Assembly (NCBI GenBank): GCA_964390725.1
Contig: CAYMIW010000006.1
Coordinates: forward strand, 1 to 64,000
Reading direction: 5' to 3'
DNA from: JAABTH01 sp964390725
GTDB taxonomy: Bacteria > Bacillota > Dethiobacteria > DTU022
Length of the DNA: 64,000 nt
The notes beneath the pieces were generated by a model, which searched no databases, was not told where the DNA came from, and was given only the letters and a program-made list of their open reading frames with translations. Position 1 is the first letter of the stretch; every line of letters starts with the position of its first letter. Position numbers and translations under genes: made by a program. Shown piece by piece: positions 53,845 through 62,687 of this stretch.

Positions 53845-53846
53845 AA

Positions 53847-54581
53847 ATGAGAACCTGGATCGCTTTTTCTAACATCCTGATGAAAGATATGCGCAGTTAT
53901 TACCTGAAGCCGCCCAATATCAGCTGGGGTTTAATCTTTCCGATTGCCTGGACCCTGATGTTCTTCCTGCGTTCCCCCGTGGCGGTAGAAGTACGCGACC
54001 TACTTCCCGGGGTTATGGCCCTGTCAATACTCTTTGGCACTACCTCAATGCTTGCCGTAACCATCACATTTGAAAGAAAAAGCCGCTCTTTCGAAAGGCT
54101 TCTGCTGGCTCCAATCAGCCTTAACCTGCTGATGCTGGCCAAAACCTCCGGAGCAATTATGTTTGGTGTAGTTAATGCCTTTGTCCCGGTTATTTTTGCC
54201 AGTATTTTAACCGAACTATCCGGAATCAACTGGCTGATGATCCTGGGCAGCGTTATCCTGGTTGCCATAACCTCAACTTTCCTGGGGCTGTTTATAGCTG
54301 TTTCGGTCAGCCAGGTTTTTGAAGCCCAGACCTTTTCAAACTTTTTCCGTTTTCCCATGCTCTTTCTCTGCGGCCTTTTTATTCCCCTGGCAGACCTGCC
54401 GGTCTTTGTCAGGCCGCTATCCTATGCCCTGCCGCTGACCTATGGTGCAGATATTCTCAAGACGGCCATCAACCAAAACGGGGTAATATCTGTTCCCATT
54501 AGTTTTCTATCCCTGCTAGGTTTTAGCGTATTTCTTTTCGCCTACAGTATCTATAACGTGAACCGCAAGTGGATTTTATAG
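53847..54581 (+). CDS. ABC-2 type exporter permease
   Basis: 244 residues with six membrane helices. TFERKSRSFERLLLAPISLNLLMLAK is the characteristic loop ahead of helix 3, and FFRFPMLFLCGLFIPLADLP precedes the last helices. Together with the ATPase it makes a simple exporter controlled by the ArsR-type regulator. The 176 bases after it, up to the convergent PHP gene, hold no clear terminator. Confidence 0.92.
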   Translation: MRTWIAFSNILMKDMRSYYLKPPNISWGLIFPIAWTLMFFLRSPVAVEVRDLLPGVMALSILFGTTSMLAVTITFERKSRSFERLLLAPISLNLLMLAKTSGAIMFGVVNAFVPVIFASILTELSGINWLMILGSVILVAITSTFLGLFIAVSVSQVFEAQTFSNFFRFPMLFLCGLFIPLADLPVFVRPLSYALPLTYGADILKTAINQNGVISVPISFLSLLGFSVFLFAYSIYNVNRKWIL

Positions 54582-54757
54582 CAACCTGTATATGCTAAAA
54601 TATATTCGAACTATCGATATGTTTTTAAATTATAGCTATGATTTGAAGTAACCCTCTTCTGGTTCTATAAATCCAAGCGCGTGTTTTAACTAATTGGATA
54701 GCTAAAACATTACACCTAACTGCTTAATAACAGTTGCAGGAGATTTTGTGTAGTATT

Positions 54758-55417
54758 TTACTGCAAGTTATTATCATTATGAAGAATTTCAGAAAGATCA
54801 ATTGTTTCGTATCCACTATCGGTTAATACTGCCGGGAGAGCTTTCCCTGATTTAACCGCCTCTATAAAATCCACTATGTCTCTTACCGTTCCTTGGAAGG
54901 CTGTGGCGTACTTTCCGATGGCTTTGATGTTATGAGCATCGCTTGCACCTAATGCTGTAATGTTTAGTTCTTTAGCAAGACCATAAGCATAGAGATTATT
55001 ATAAGGTGTTGTGCTGCCATTAAAAGCCTCAAGCCCGGCGAGACCGTATACCTCTTTCACAAAACTGCCCATGCCCCTGTTATTTTGGCGGAATGGGTGG
55101 GCGCTGATTGCGATACCACCTGCTCTAATCGCCATTTCTATTACTTCCTGTGCGTGCATCATCTCTGACGGTATCTTGTTTAACCCGAATACAGTTAAAT
55201 CCCCTTCGTAGGTCAGAATTTCAACTCCTACAATAATCAAAAAGCCAGTCTCTTTTGAAAGCTGGTTGGCGGTGTCAGTGATTTCGTTGCTATCGTGGTC
55301 TGTTATGCAAACCCCGTCCAGCCCGATTGATCGGGCTCTTGATATAATTTCTGTTAGCGATAAAGTGCTGTCTGACGAGTAAGTTTTTTCGTGGATATGT
55401 GGGTCAATTATCATCAT
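54758..55417 (-). CDS. PHP-domain phosphoesterase
   Basis: 219 residues. The metal ligands of the PHP fold are visible: DPHIH near the start, CITDHDS, a middle Glu in VGVEILTYEG, ISAHPFR and GASDAHN. Relatives hydrolyse phosphate esters or short nucleotides. It is the last gene of an importer operon on the minus strand, so it may act on the imported compound, for example an organophosphate; that is inference. Confidence 0.87.
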   Translation of the reverse strand: MMIIDPHIHEKTYSSDSTLSLTEIISRARSIGLDGVCITDHDSNEITDTANQLSKETGFLIIVGVEILTYEGDLTVFGLNKIPSEMMHAQEVIEMAIRAGGIAISAHPFRQNNRGMGSFVKEVYGLAGLEAFNGSTTPYNNLYAYGLAKELNITALGASDAHNIKAIGKYATAFQGTVRDIVDFIEAVKSGKALPAVLTDSGYETIDLSEILHNDNNLQ

Positions 55418-55440
55418 TTATTTATGCTCCTGTTGTATAT

Positions 55441-57114
55441 TTAAAAAGGTTTTTCACTAAGATTAATTAATGAAAGAAAGGTAATGCCAACAATAATTAT
55501 AATGACACCATATGTCATAGATATACCAGCATCAAAATCGTGTAATGCATTAACCATAGCAATAGATACAGGTTTATTAAACACTCCGTATAATAGGGCA
55601 GAGACGGTATACTCACCCAGAGAGCGCATATAGCAGAGAGCGAAACCGTTAATAATCCCGATGCTGACAATAGGGAAAAATATTTTTCGTAATGTTTGAA
55701 ATTTACTAGCGCCCAGATTTCTTGAAGCAAACTCATATTCCCTATTAAAGCTTGAAAAGGCGGTATAAGTGCTTCTCGACACTATAGTAATAGATAATAT
55801 TACGTAAGCCACCACCAGGATACTAAAAGTCCCCACGAGTGAATTGTTAAATAAAAGCAATCTTTTTTCATTGAAAGTTGTAATCATCACTATCCCCAGG
55901 GTACTTGCTGGTATGGCCATAGGTAAGAGGATGAAAAAATTGAGCAACCTGGATAAAAAGTTGTTGTATTTCAGAATAATATAAGAAGTTGCTATCGCGA
56001 TTACTGTTGCGACTATAGATGCGATTAACGACATGACGAGGCTGTTTTTAACCGGAGCCAATATTCTTCCTTGTGTGAAAACCTTTGTATAGTTATCAAA
56101 ACTAAATCTTGTTGGAAAAATTTCCATCATCCAGCTGCTTGAATCGGCAAATGACAATAGGAAGATGCCGACTAAAGGTATCACTATTAAGAAAATAATC
56201 ATAAAGGCTAAACTATGAAAAGCAACCTTTATAAAGGGGTTTTCAATTTCCACGCGTTTGAACTTTTTTATTTTTGCAGAACTTGAGCTAAACTGTTTTT
56301 TACTATAGTAAGTATAGATCATCATAGTAATTACCGATACTATCATTAGAATAATAACCTGGGTTGAAGCCATAGCCATCTGGTTATTCATTTTTGATTG
56401 GAGTATCTGGGTACTCATCATCCTATAACCTCTGCCTACAAGGTATGGAGCTGAAAAAGAACTGATTGCCAGGGCAAAAGTCATGAGACTTGAAGTTAGA
56501 ATGGCTGGTTTTATGTGGGGGATAATTATATCCTTGAACACTTTAAATCCAGATGCCCCCAACCCTCTAGCTGATTCTATCAGCGAATAATCGAGATACT
56601 TAATAGCTATTGATGTATTGATGTAGAAAAAAACATATTGAGTTAAGGTATGAACAAAAATAATTCCCCAAAAACCAGAAAATCTAAACGGCACATCCTC
56701 AAGATCAAAAATGTGCTTTAGAAATTGGCTGATAATACCTGTTTCGGAGTAAAGTTGAATAAAAGCAATAACGATAATAACGCCTGGTAGGATAAATGAA
56801 CTGAGAAGAATTGTATTAATAGTTTTGTCGAAACTGGTTTTATAATAATGAACAAAAAAAGCCATGAATACTCCTACCGCCATGCAGCATAGAACTGTTA
56901 CTAACCCGACGCTAAGTGTGTTTTTTAATGCCTGAGTGTTAACTGGCATAGAAAAGAAGGTCGAATAATTAACCAGTGAAACTGAACCTGACCCTGTTAT
57001 TATAGTTTGCCAAAAAGTATTTGTTATGGGATAAATGATAAAGACAATAATAAGGTAAAACAAAAGGATATACAGAACAAAATTAATCGCTTTTTTGGTT
57101 TTCACACCTGTCAT
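55441..57114 (-). CDS. ABC importer permease, fused two-domain (iron/organophosphate type)
   Basis: 557 residues, about twelve membrane helices in two homologous halves, each with an EAA loop (SARGLGASGFKVFKDIIIPHI and ASRNLGASKFQTLRKIFFPI). Fused permeases of this design serve Fe(III), phosphonate or similar importers. Overlap with the upstream ATPase gene is absent, but only four bases separate them. Confidence 0.92.
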   Translation of the reverse strand: MTGVKTKKAINFVLYILLFYLIIVFIIYPITNTFWQTIITGSGSVSLVNYSTFFSMPVNTQALKNTLSVGLVTVLCCMAVGVFMAFFVHYYKTSFDKTINTILLSSFILPGVIIVIAFIQLYSETGIISQFLKHIFDLEDVPFRFSGFWGIIFVHTLTQYVFFYINTSIAIKYLDYSLIESARGLGASGFKVFKDIIIPHIKPAILTSSLMTFALAISSFSAPYLVGRGYRMMSTQILQSKMNNQMAMASTQVIILMIVSVITMMIYTYYSKKQFSSSSAKIKKFKRVEIENPFIKVAFHSLAFMIIFLIVIPLVGIFLLSFADSSSWMMEIFPTRFSFDNYTKVFTQGRILAPVKNSLVMSLIASIVATVIAIATSYIILKYNNFLSRLLNFFILLPMAIPASTLGIVMITTFNEKRLLLFNNSLVGTFSILVVAYVILSITIVSRSTYTAFSSFNREYEFASRNLGASKFQTLRKIFFPIVSIGIINGFALCYMRSLGEYTVSALLYGVFNKPVSIAMVNALHDFDAGISMTYGVIIIIVGITFLSLINLSEKPF

Positions 57115-57118
57115 CCTA

Positions 57119-58111
57119 CTACCTCAATTTTTTAATAGCTTTTTTATCAATGCTGAGTTTTACTAGCTCTCCAGGCTTAAAAATGTTTATGGTGCCACTG
57201 TTAACCTGCATTACTTTAACTGCCACTTGATCAACATTACAATGATAATTAACTGAACTGCCTTTAAAATCGATATTTACTATCTTTCCGAGGAATTCGC
57301 CGTTATCACAAATCTTAATATCCTGGGGCCTGATACACACTTTTTCTGCTTTTATCTGGCCCAGGGCAAAACTGGCGAAAAACTCTTTGTCGATAAGATT
57401 AGATTCCCCAATAAATGTTGCTACGAATTCATTTTCGGGGTAGTTGTAAATATCTTCCGGTGAGCCTGTCTGCATTACTCTGCCTTCGTTAAAAACTGCG
57501 ACACGATCAGAAATAGACATGGCTTCCTGTTGGTCGTGGGTTACAAAAATTGTACTGATACCGAGGTTATTTTGTAATACTCTCAACTCAACCCTGGTTT
57601 CATCTCTTAGCTTGGCATCTAAATTTGAAAGTGGTTCATCTAAAAGTAAAACCTTTGGATCTACTGCCAGTGCCCTGGCAATCGCTACCCTTTGCTGCTC
57701 TCCACCAGATAATTCGTTAATATCTCTTTGATGAAACGATTCCAACCTTAACATTTTTAATAAATATGCAACTTTCGATTTAACCTTTTTATCATTAACT
57801 CCTTGTATTCTTAACCCGTACCCGACATTTTCAAAAACATTCATATGGGGAAAAAGAGCATAATTCTGAAACACCATCGATATGCTTCTTTTTTCCGGGA
57901 TCAGGTTAGTTATATCTTCATTATTAATTTCCACCGTGCCACTGTCTGGTTTTTCAAAACCAGCAAGAATCCTCAGTAATGTAGTTTTACCACACCCTGA
58001 AGGACCTAGGAAGGTAAATAGTTCCCCGCTTTTAACCTCTATGTTAATATCTTTTAAAACGGTTATTTCATCAAACGATTTTGAAATATATTTAAAACAT
58101 ATCTCACTCAT
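57119..58111 (-). CDS. ABC importer ATP-binding protein (FbpC/PotA type)
   Basis: 330 residues. Walker A GPSGCGKTT, Q-loop MVFQNYALFPHMNV, signature LSGGEQQRVAIARAL, Walker B VLLLDEPLSNLDA and switch HDQQEA are intact. A C-terminal TOBE domain (about 245-330) is present. The order is binding protein, ATPase, permease, PHP protein. A perfect 11-bp hairpin lies between the binding-protein gene and this one. Confidence 0.94.
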   Translation of the reverse strand: MSEICFKYISKSFDEITVLKDINIEVKSGELFTFLGPSGCGKTTLLRILAGFEKPDSGTVEINNEDITNLIPEKRSISMVFQNYALFPHMNVFENVGYGLRIQGVNDKKVKSKVAYLLKMLRLESFHQRDINELSGGEQQRVAIARALAVDPKVLLLDEPLSNLDAKLRDETRVELRVLQNNLGISTIFVTHDQQEAMSISDRVAVFNEGRVMQTGSPEDIYNYPENEFVATFIGESNLIDKEFFASFALGQIKAEKVCIRPQDIKICDNGEFLGKIVNIDFKGSSVNYHCNVDQVAVKVMQVNSGTINIFKPGELVKLSIDKKAIKKLR

Positions 58112-58163
58112 ATCTATATTATCCCTTTAAATTGTGACGTCTAAAATATTATGATTGCAGCAG

Positions 58164-58200
58164 AAGAGTTGTGCAATAGCTTGGCTAAAGCACAACTCTT
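58164..58200 (-). terminator. 11-bp hairpin between binding-protein and ATPase genes
   Basis: AAGAGTTGTGC (58164-58174) and its exact complement (58190-58200) form a stem with a 15-base loop in the 155-base gap. Without a long T run on the minus strand it may act as a partial terminator or mRNA stabiliser that keeps the binding protein in excess, as in other importer operons. Confidence 0.55.
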
Positions 58201-58266
58201 TGCCTTAAAAGTGTTAATCATTCAAAGATAATACTGAATTGTATCTAAGAAATATGCCCTTACAAA

Positions 58267-59343
58267 TTAGATATCTCTGCTGGAATCCCTTATTTCTGTA
58301 TCCCATAGGTTCAGCCAGTCAAGCTCATTTTCAGCTATATTTTCCCAGTCAACATCCATGGTTTTAAAAGGTATCTGCATCCATTCAGGACAATTATTTA
58401 AAATAGATTCAATCGTTGGCATACGATTAAATTCGTTCGCCAGTTTTAACTGCACCTCTTCACTGCCGGCATACTCGAGAAAGGCTTTTGCGGCATTGGG
58501 GTTCGGGCCGTTTTTGATTACTGCTATACCGTCTGTAAGTACTATAGTACCTTCTTCGGGATCTACTATCTTCAGGGGCATATTATTGTTAATAACATTG
58601 TCAGTAATAACGCTAATTAGCGCATAGCTGATTGGCGCTTCCTGCTTGCCAACTGCTTGCAGGTGAAGGCTTCCGCTACCATAGTAGTTTTTAGTATTGC
58701 TATCGAGCCTTTTCAAGTAATCGATCCCTTCATCAAATGAGTAGTTCCTTGAGTAATAATCTAAAAGAGCACAGATAACCGCTCTTTGCGAGGAAGAAAG
58801 GTAATCTCTTGAAATCACCATGCCTTGATATTTCGGATCAGCTAAATCGGCCCAACTATTCGGAGCATCTTCTGCTGAAATGGCTTCACTGTTATAAAAG
58901 ATTGTGACCGGGGTTAACATCACACCATACCATTTAAAAGCAGAATCTTTATACATGGGGTCAAGTTCAGGCTCCCAAGTAGTCTCAACCGCTTCAAACA
59001 GATCTTCTTTTGTCATTTCTATGTATAGTGAAGAGGGACCGCCATACATAATGTCTGCCTGGGGGCTTGCTTTTTCTGCCCTTACCCTATCAGCAAGTTC
59101 ACCCTTTAGGTTGATAAAATCGACCCTAACACCGGTTTTTTCAGTAAATCCTTCAGCAATTACCTCCAGCATTTCCTCGGAGTGGGTTGAGTAGATTACG
59201 AGGCTTTCTTCAAGTGTTACATCTGTTTCTTCCGTTTCTAATGATTCGTCTGGAACTACATCTTCGTTTTCAGTAGAGCATGCCGCTAAAGATATTACCA
59301 GCATAATCGAAAGTGTGATGAATAGAATATTTCTAAAGCTCAT
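58267..59343 (-). CDS. ABC importer substrate-binding lipoprotein
   Basis: 358 residues from ATG 59343 (AGAGGG ahead). The signal ISLAACSTEN is a lipobox, so the mature protein is lipid-anchored at Cys. The fold is the FbpA/AfuA type: LVIYSTHSEEMLEVI, FTEKTGVRVDF, ADIMYGGPSS, and a late AKAFLEYAGSEEVQ. These proteins bind Fe(III), thiamine, or 2-aminoethylphosphonate/phosphoglycerate; the missing metal-site tyrosines cannot be judged reliably. A longer frame to 59418 is not needed. Confidence 0.9.
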   Translation of the reverse strand: MSFRNILFITLSIMLVISLAACSTENEDVVPDESLETEETDVTLEESLVIYSTHSEEMLEVIAEGFTEKTGVRVDFINLKGELADRVRAEKASPQADIMYGGPSSLYIEMTKEDLFEAVETTWEPELDPMYKDSAFKWYGVMLTPVTIFYNSEAISAEDAPNSWADLADPKYQGMVISRDYLSSSQRAVICALLDYYSRNYSFDEGIDYLKRLDSNTKNYYGSGSLHLQAVGKQEAPISYALISVITDNVINNNMPLKIVDPEEGTIVLTDGIAVIKNGPNPNAAKAFLEYAGSEEVQLKLANEFNRMPTIESILNNCPEWMQIPFKTMDVDWENIAENELDWLNLWDTEIRDSSRDI

Positions 59344-59775
59344 TTTAACCCTCTTTCCTTTATTGTATAATTTTCTAAAAAATGCCACAAGCCATGATTC
59401 CCAGAATATACCAGGCACAGTCTGATTATATTTTCATCGAAATCAGACTATGTCATTTTCAAGGTGAAGGCCGAAGATCCCTTTATAATAGCTATTTGAA
59501 TAATTAATAACTCAAAGGCGATCTATAAATAATAGTTATTTTATAAAATGATAGATCGTAACAATAGGCTCCAAAGTAATATTTCAGATGGTGAATTTAT
59601 AACTTACTGGAGGATATAAAATGATAAAAACCAAGACCATTAATGCGGCTATCTGAAAAAATTAATGTTCTGTAATAAAATAATTGCACGAAAGCAGGGT
59701 GTTTGGAAAAATAAGCTTGCTTTGTATACAATTAACAAGGAATCCGGTGAAGGTGAAACTGTGAAATAGCCATTT
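59344..59775. other. 432-base intergenic region with inverted repeat
   Basis: This is the upstream region of the importer operon and the downstream region of the CFA-like gene. It is AT-rich. CGATCTAT (59519-59526) and ATAGATCG (59551-59558) form an 8-bp inverted repeat around 24 bases, a possible operator. ATG 59621, with TGGAGG ahead, opens only 11 codons; I take it as a relic or chance. No other gene seen. Confidence 0.4.
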
Positions 59776-60960
59776 TTAACCCTGTCTTCCCAGGGAGAGC
59801 TCTTTGCTGACACCTTTGCTGAAGAGCAGCTGGTGAACATCAAGCCCGCTGCATTTGAAAGAACTGCTGCAGCCCCATAAATAAAGCCGCCACATCCGCA
59901 CAAAATGTTCTCCATACCTCTCTCTAACCTTGTCCGTTACCTTTTCAAAGTTTTCCGCCCAGCGGGCCGTTGTCAGCGCATAATGCATGCGCAGGCTTTC
60001 GACATCTATCAGGTGGAAGGAGTGCTCCGGCAAGGTCCAAACTATTTCACGCAGGGAGGGAACATAACCCTGTGGAAAGATATATCTTTCAAGCCAGGTG
60101 GCTGTCGGTGACTCAATTGAGCGGGTTATTGTGTGCAGTAGCGAGAGCCCGTGAGGTTTAAGCATTTTCTGCAAACACTGAAAATAGGTAGGGATATAAT
60201 CTTTACCTACATACTTGAACATTCCCACACTGACTATTTTATCAAAGGTTTGCCCTTCAACGGCCAGGTCGCGGTAATCTGCCAGGTGCACTTCTACCTG
60301 GTCTCCGAGCCCCTCATGTACGATCCGCTTTCTTGTTTTTTTCTCTTCGTCGTGGCTCAGGGTAATCCCAACCGCCTTAACCCCGTATTTGCGTGCAGCT
60401 CTTATAATCAGCCAACCCCATCCGCTGCCGATATCAAGCAGCGTCTCGCCTTCCTGCAAATGAAGTTTGTTCAGGATGTGATCAATTTTTTGCAGCTGTG
60501 CCTGGTCAAGGGTATCTTCAGGGCTTTTAAAGTAAGCACAGGAATAACTCAGGGTGCTGTCAAGCCAAAGCTTGAAGAAATCACTGTCCAGATCGTAATG
60601 AACTTCTACATTTTCTTTCTCCCTCACAGCGGTGCCGCACCTGCGGCTTTTCATCAGGCGTTGAAAAAGGCCCTGACTGCCCGTATTCTTAAAAACATCT
60701 TCATTGCACAAAAGCAGGTTAAGCAACGCGGAAAGATCGCCCTCCACGTTTATTTTGTCATCCATGTAAGCTTCACCGAGCATAATCTCCGGGTCTGAGA
60801 GCATCTCCAGCAGGTTTAACGGCTGGTTGAAGATTATTCTGAAAGGAATATCCTGTTCATCAGTAGCTCCATACATCTCAGTCTGGCCGTCCCAATAGGT
60901 AACGGCAAAGGGAACACCTTTAATACTGCGGAATGCGGATCTGAATAGTTCCTTTTCCAT
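59776..60960 (-). CDS. cfa: cyclopropane-fatty-acyl-phospholipid synthase-like methyltransferase
   Basis: 394 residues. Residues 1-110 are the lipid-binding N-terminal domain. The SAM domain follows: VHYDLDSDFFKLWLD, LDSTLSYSCAYF, LDIGSGWGWLIIRAA (SAM loop), then ISVGMFKYVG, where CFA synthases usually read VGMFEHVG. The Lys in place of Glu at this substrate-side position is worth noting. C-terminal WRLYLWGCSSSFKC fits the family. ATG 60960 has GAGGTGG ahead. It probably methylates membrane lipid double bonds. Confidence 0.88.
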   Translation of the reverse strand: MEKELFRSAFRSIKGVPFAVTYWDGQTEMYGATDEQDIPFRIIFNQPLNLLEMLSDPEIMLGEAYMDDKINVEGDLSALLNLLLCNEDVFKNTGSQGLFQRLMKSRRCGTAVREKENVEVHYDLDSDFFKLWLDSTLSYSCAYFKSPEDTLDQAQLQKIDHILNKLHLQEGETLLDIGSGWGWLIIRAARKYGVKAVGITLSHDEEKKTRKRIVHEGLGDQVEVHLADYRDLAVEGQTFDKIVSVGMFKYVGKDYIPTYFQCLQKMLKPHGLSLLHTITRSIESPTATWLERYIFPQGYVPSLREIVWTLPEHSFHLIDVESLRMHYALTTARWAENFEKVTDKVRERYGEHFVRMWRLYLWGCSSSFKCSGLDVHQLLFSKGVSKELSLGRQG

Positions 60961-61108
60961 GTTTTCTCCACCTCTTGCCTTTATTATGCAGCAATTATTA
61001 AAATATTTCAACTATACTATATCGGTAGGAAGAAGGATAAAATAAGCTCAGTATAGAATAGACCTATCTTAATATTCCCTGCTTTAATAAGGTATGGGAG
61101 GGTTTAAA

Positions 61109-62134
61109 ATGGCCGAATATAACATCGTAGGAATACGTAATAACCAAAAATACCTGCAGCGTGCGATAGACTATTTTTCTGCCAGGTGGGACATCAGCCG
61201 AGAAATTTACGATGATTGTATCAGCAACAGCGTGGTAACCACCAGTCCCCTGCCGCGTTGGTACCTGATGCTTAACGATGATAAAATTATTGGTGGTTAT
61301 GGTTTAATCACCAATGATTTTATCAGCCGCCAGGACTTATTCCCCTGGTTATGCGCCCTTTATATTGATGAAGAGTACAGGGGCAGCCGGCTGGGGTCAA
61401 AACTGCTGGAACACTGTAAAACCGAGGCGTCAAAACTGGGTTACAAGAAGCTTTATCTCAGCACAGATCTCGAAGGTTATTACGAAAAATATGGCTGGAA
61501 GGCTCTCGCCCATGGATATCATCCCTTGGAAGCTGAATCCATGATTTATGAGATTGATATTGAACCAGGACATAACAAAACTAGATTTATAGGTAACCCA
61601 ACGCTGGAAACAGAAAGGCTTGTGCTCCGCACATTTGAAACAACAGATGCAGAAGATGTTTTTGAATATGCAGGGCAACCTGTTGTATCACGCTACCTTA
61701 CCTGGTATCCACATCAGTCGATAAGCGATGCTGCAGATTATATAAACCTTGTGCGCGAACGGATAAAAAAAGATGAAGCAGGTGAGTGGGGTATTCAGTT
61801 AAAAGAAATGGGTAGAATTATAGGTGCAATAGGATTTGTCAACTTCGATCAAAAAAACTCCTGCGCCGAACTTGGCTATGTCATTTCCGATCAATACTGG
61901 GGGCAGGGTATTATGCCGGAAGCAATAAAATGTGTAATTCGGTTTGCATTTGACAAAATGAACCTGCAGAGAATCGAAGCAGTACACTACCTGGAAAACG
62001 AGACCTCAGGCAGAGCAATGCAGAAAGCAGGAATGCGGTATGAAGGGTTGCTGCGCAGTAAAATCTTTGCCAAGGATAAATTCTGGGATGTAAAATTATA
62101 TGCCATTACTAAAAGTGATTTACAAAACAGGTAA
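61109..62134 (+). CDS. tandem GNAT N-acetyltransferase
   Basis: 341 residues made of two GNAT domains. The first (1-150) resembles aminoglycoside-type acetyltransferases, with LYIDEEYRGSRLGSKLLEHC for acetyl-CoA binding. The second (165-341) is RimJ/RimL-like: LETERLVLRTFETTDAEDVF, GYVISDQYWGQGIMPEAIK and ENETSGRAMQKAGM. ATG 61109 follows GGGAGGG. Targets are unknown; two domains of different types in one chain suggest two substrates. Confidence 0.88.
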   Translation: MAEYNIVGIRNNQKYLQRAIDYFSARWDISREIYDDCISNSVVTTSPLPRWYLMLNDDKIIGGYGLITNDFISRQDLFPWLCALYIDEEYRGSRLGSKLLEHCKTEASKLGYKKLYLSTDLEGYYEKYGWKALAHGYHPLEAESMIYEIDIEPGHNKTRFIGNPTLETERLVLRTFETTDAEDVFEYAGQPVVSRYLTWYPHQSISDAADYINLVRERIKKDEAGEWGIQLKEMGRIIGAIGFVNFDQKNSCAELGYVISDQYWGQGIMPEAIKCVIRFAFDKMNLQRIEAVHYLENETSGRAMQKAGMRYEGLLRSKIFAKDKFWDVKLYAITKSDLQNR

Positions 62135-62283
62135 GTCAATAAATGGTTGATCACATACTTTTGGCAAAGCCAGGCCAATTATTGTTCAAAAACGGTTAGA
62201 AGATTTTATCCGTGATTCCAGCACTTCGCGCACCCTCAGAAATCTATTTTCTTCAGTAGAAAATCTAATACATTTGTTGTCAG

Positions 62284-62531
62284 CTAAAACCTCAATACAC
62301 TTTCGAGCATCATAACATCTGAAATATTCTTCATAGCAACTATATCTTTTAAAACAAAACAATAAATGCTAATTACCTGCTTGCTTGTGATGCCATTATT
62401 GAATAGGTAGGCTTTATAAATTTCAAGCAAGGTAGACTTCCCGCATCTGCAAACGCCGGTTATCACCTTGATAATGTTTTATCTTTATAACCTAATAATT
62501 TATTAAAACAGTCTTGTCGTACTATCCTCAT
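62284..62531 (-). pseudogene. AAA_14-type ATPase, N-terminal remnant
   Basis: On the minus strand ATG 62531 opens MRIVRQDCFNKLLGYKDKTL, the start of AAA_14/DUF4143 ATPases. A frameshift near 62470 leads into ITGVCRCGKSTLLEIYKAYL with the P-loop, then KQVISI and divergence. The family is about 400 residues; only about 80 remain. The rest of the 553-base gap 62135-62687 is AT-rich, and I see nothing else in it. Confidence 0.75.
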
Positions 62532-62687
62532 GATACTCGCCCTTATTGCATTAAAATACAAAAATATATTATAAGCAACAAGTTAATGTATCATAATGCA
62601 AAAATACAATGCTGTTCTTGGCAAGGGGGGAATGATAGCTTTGCCCGACTATTGTTCATCCCAGCGATCAATAATGAAAGTTGATAA

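Noticed and set aside
59621..59656. An 11-codon leader-like peptide after TGGAGG
   Set aside because: Too short, no regulatory repeats of one codon type, and no downstream gene on that strand; treated as chance or relic.
59649..59915. Minus-strand frame overlapping the end of the CFA-like gene
   Set aside because: It is out of frame with the clear CFA C-terminus and has no domain; a shadow.
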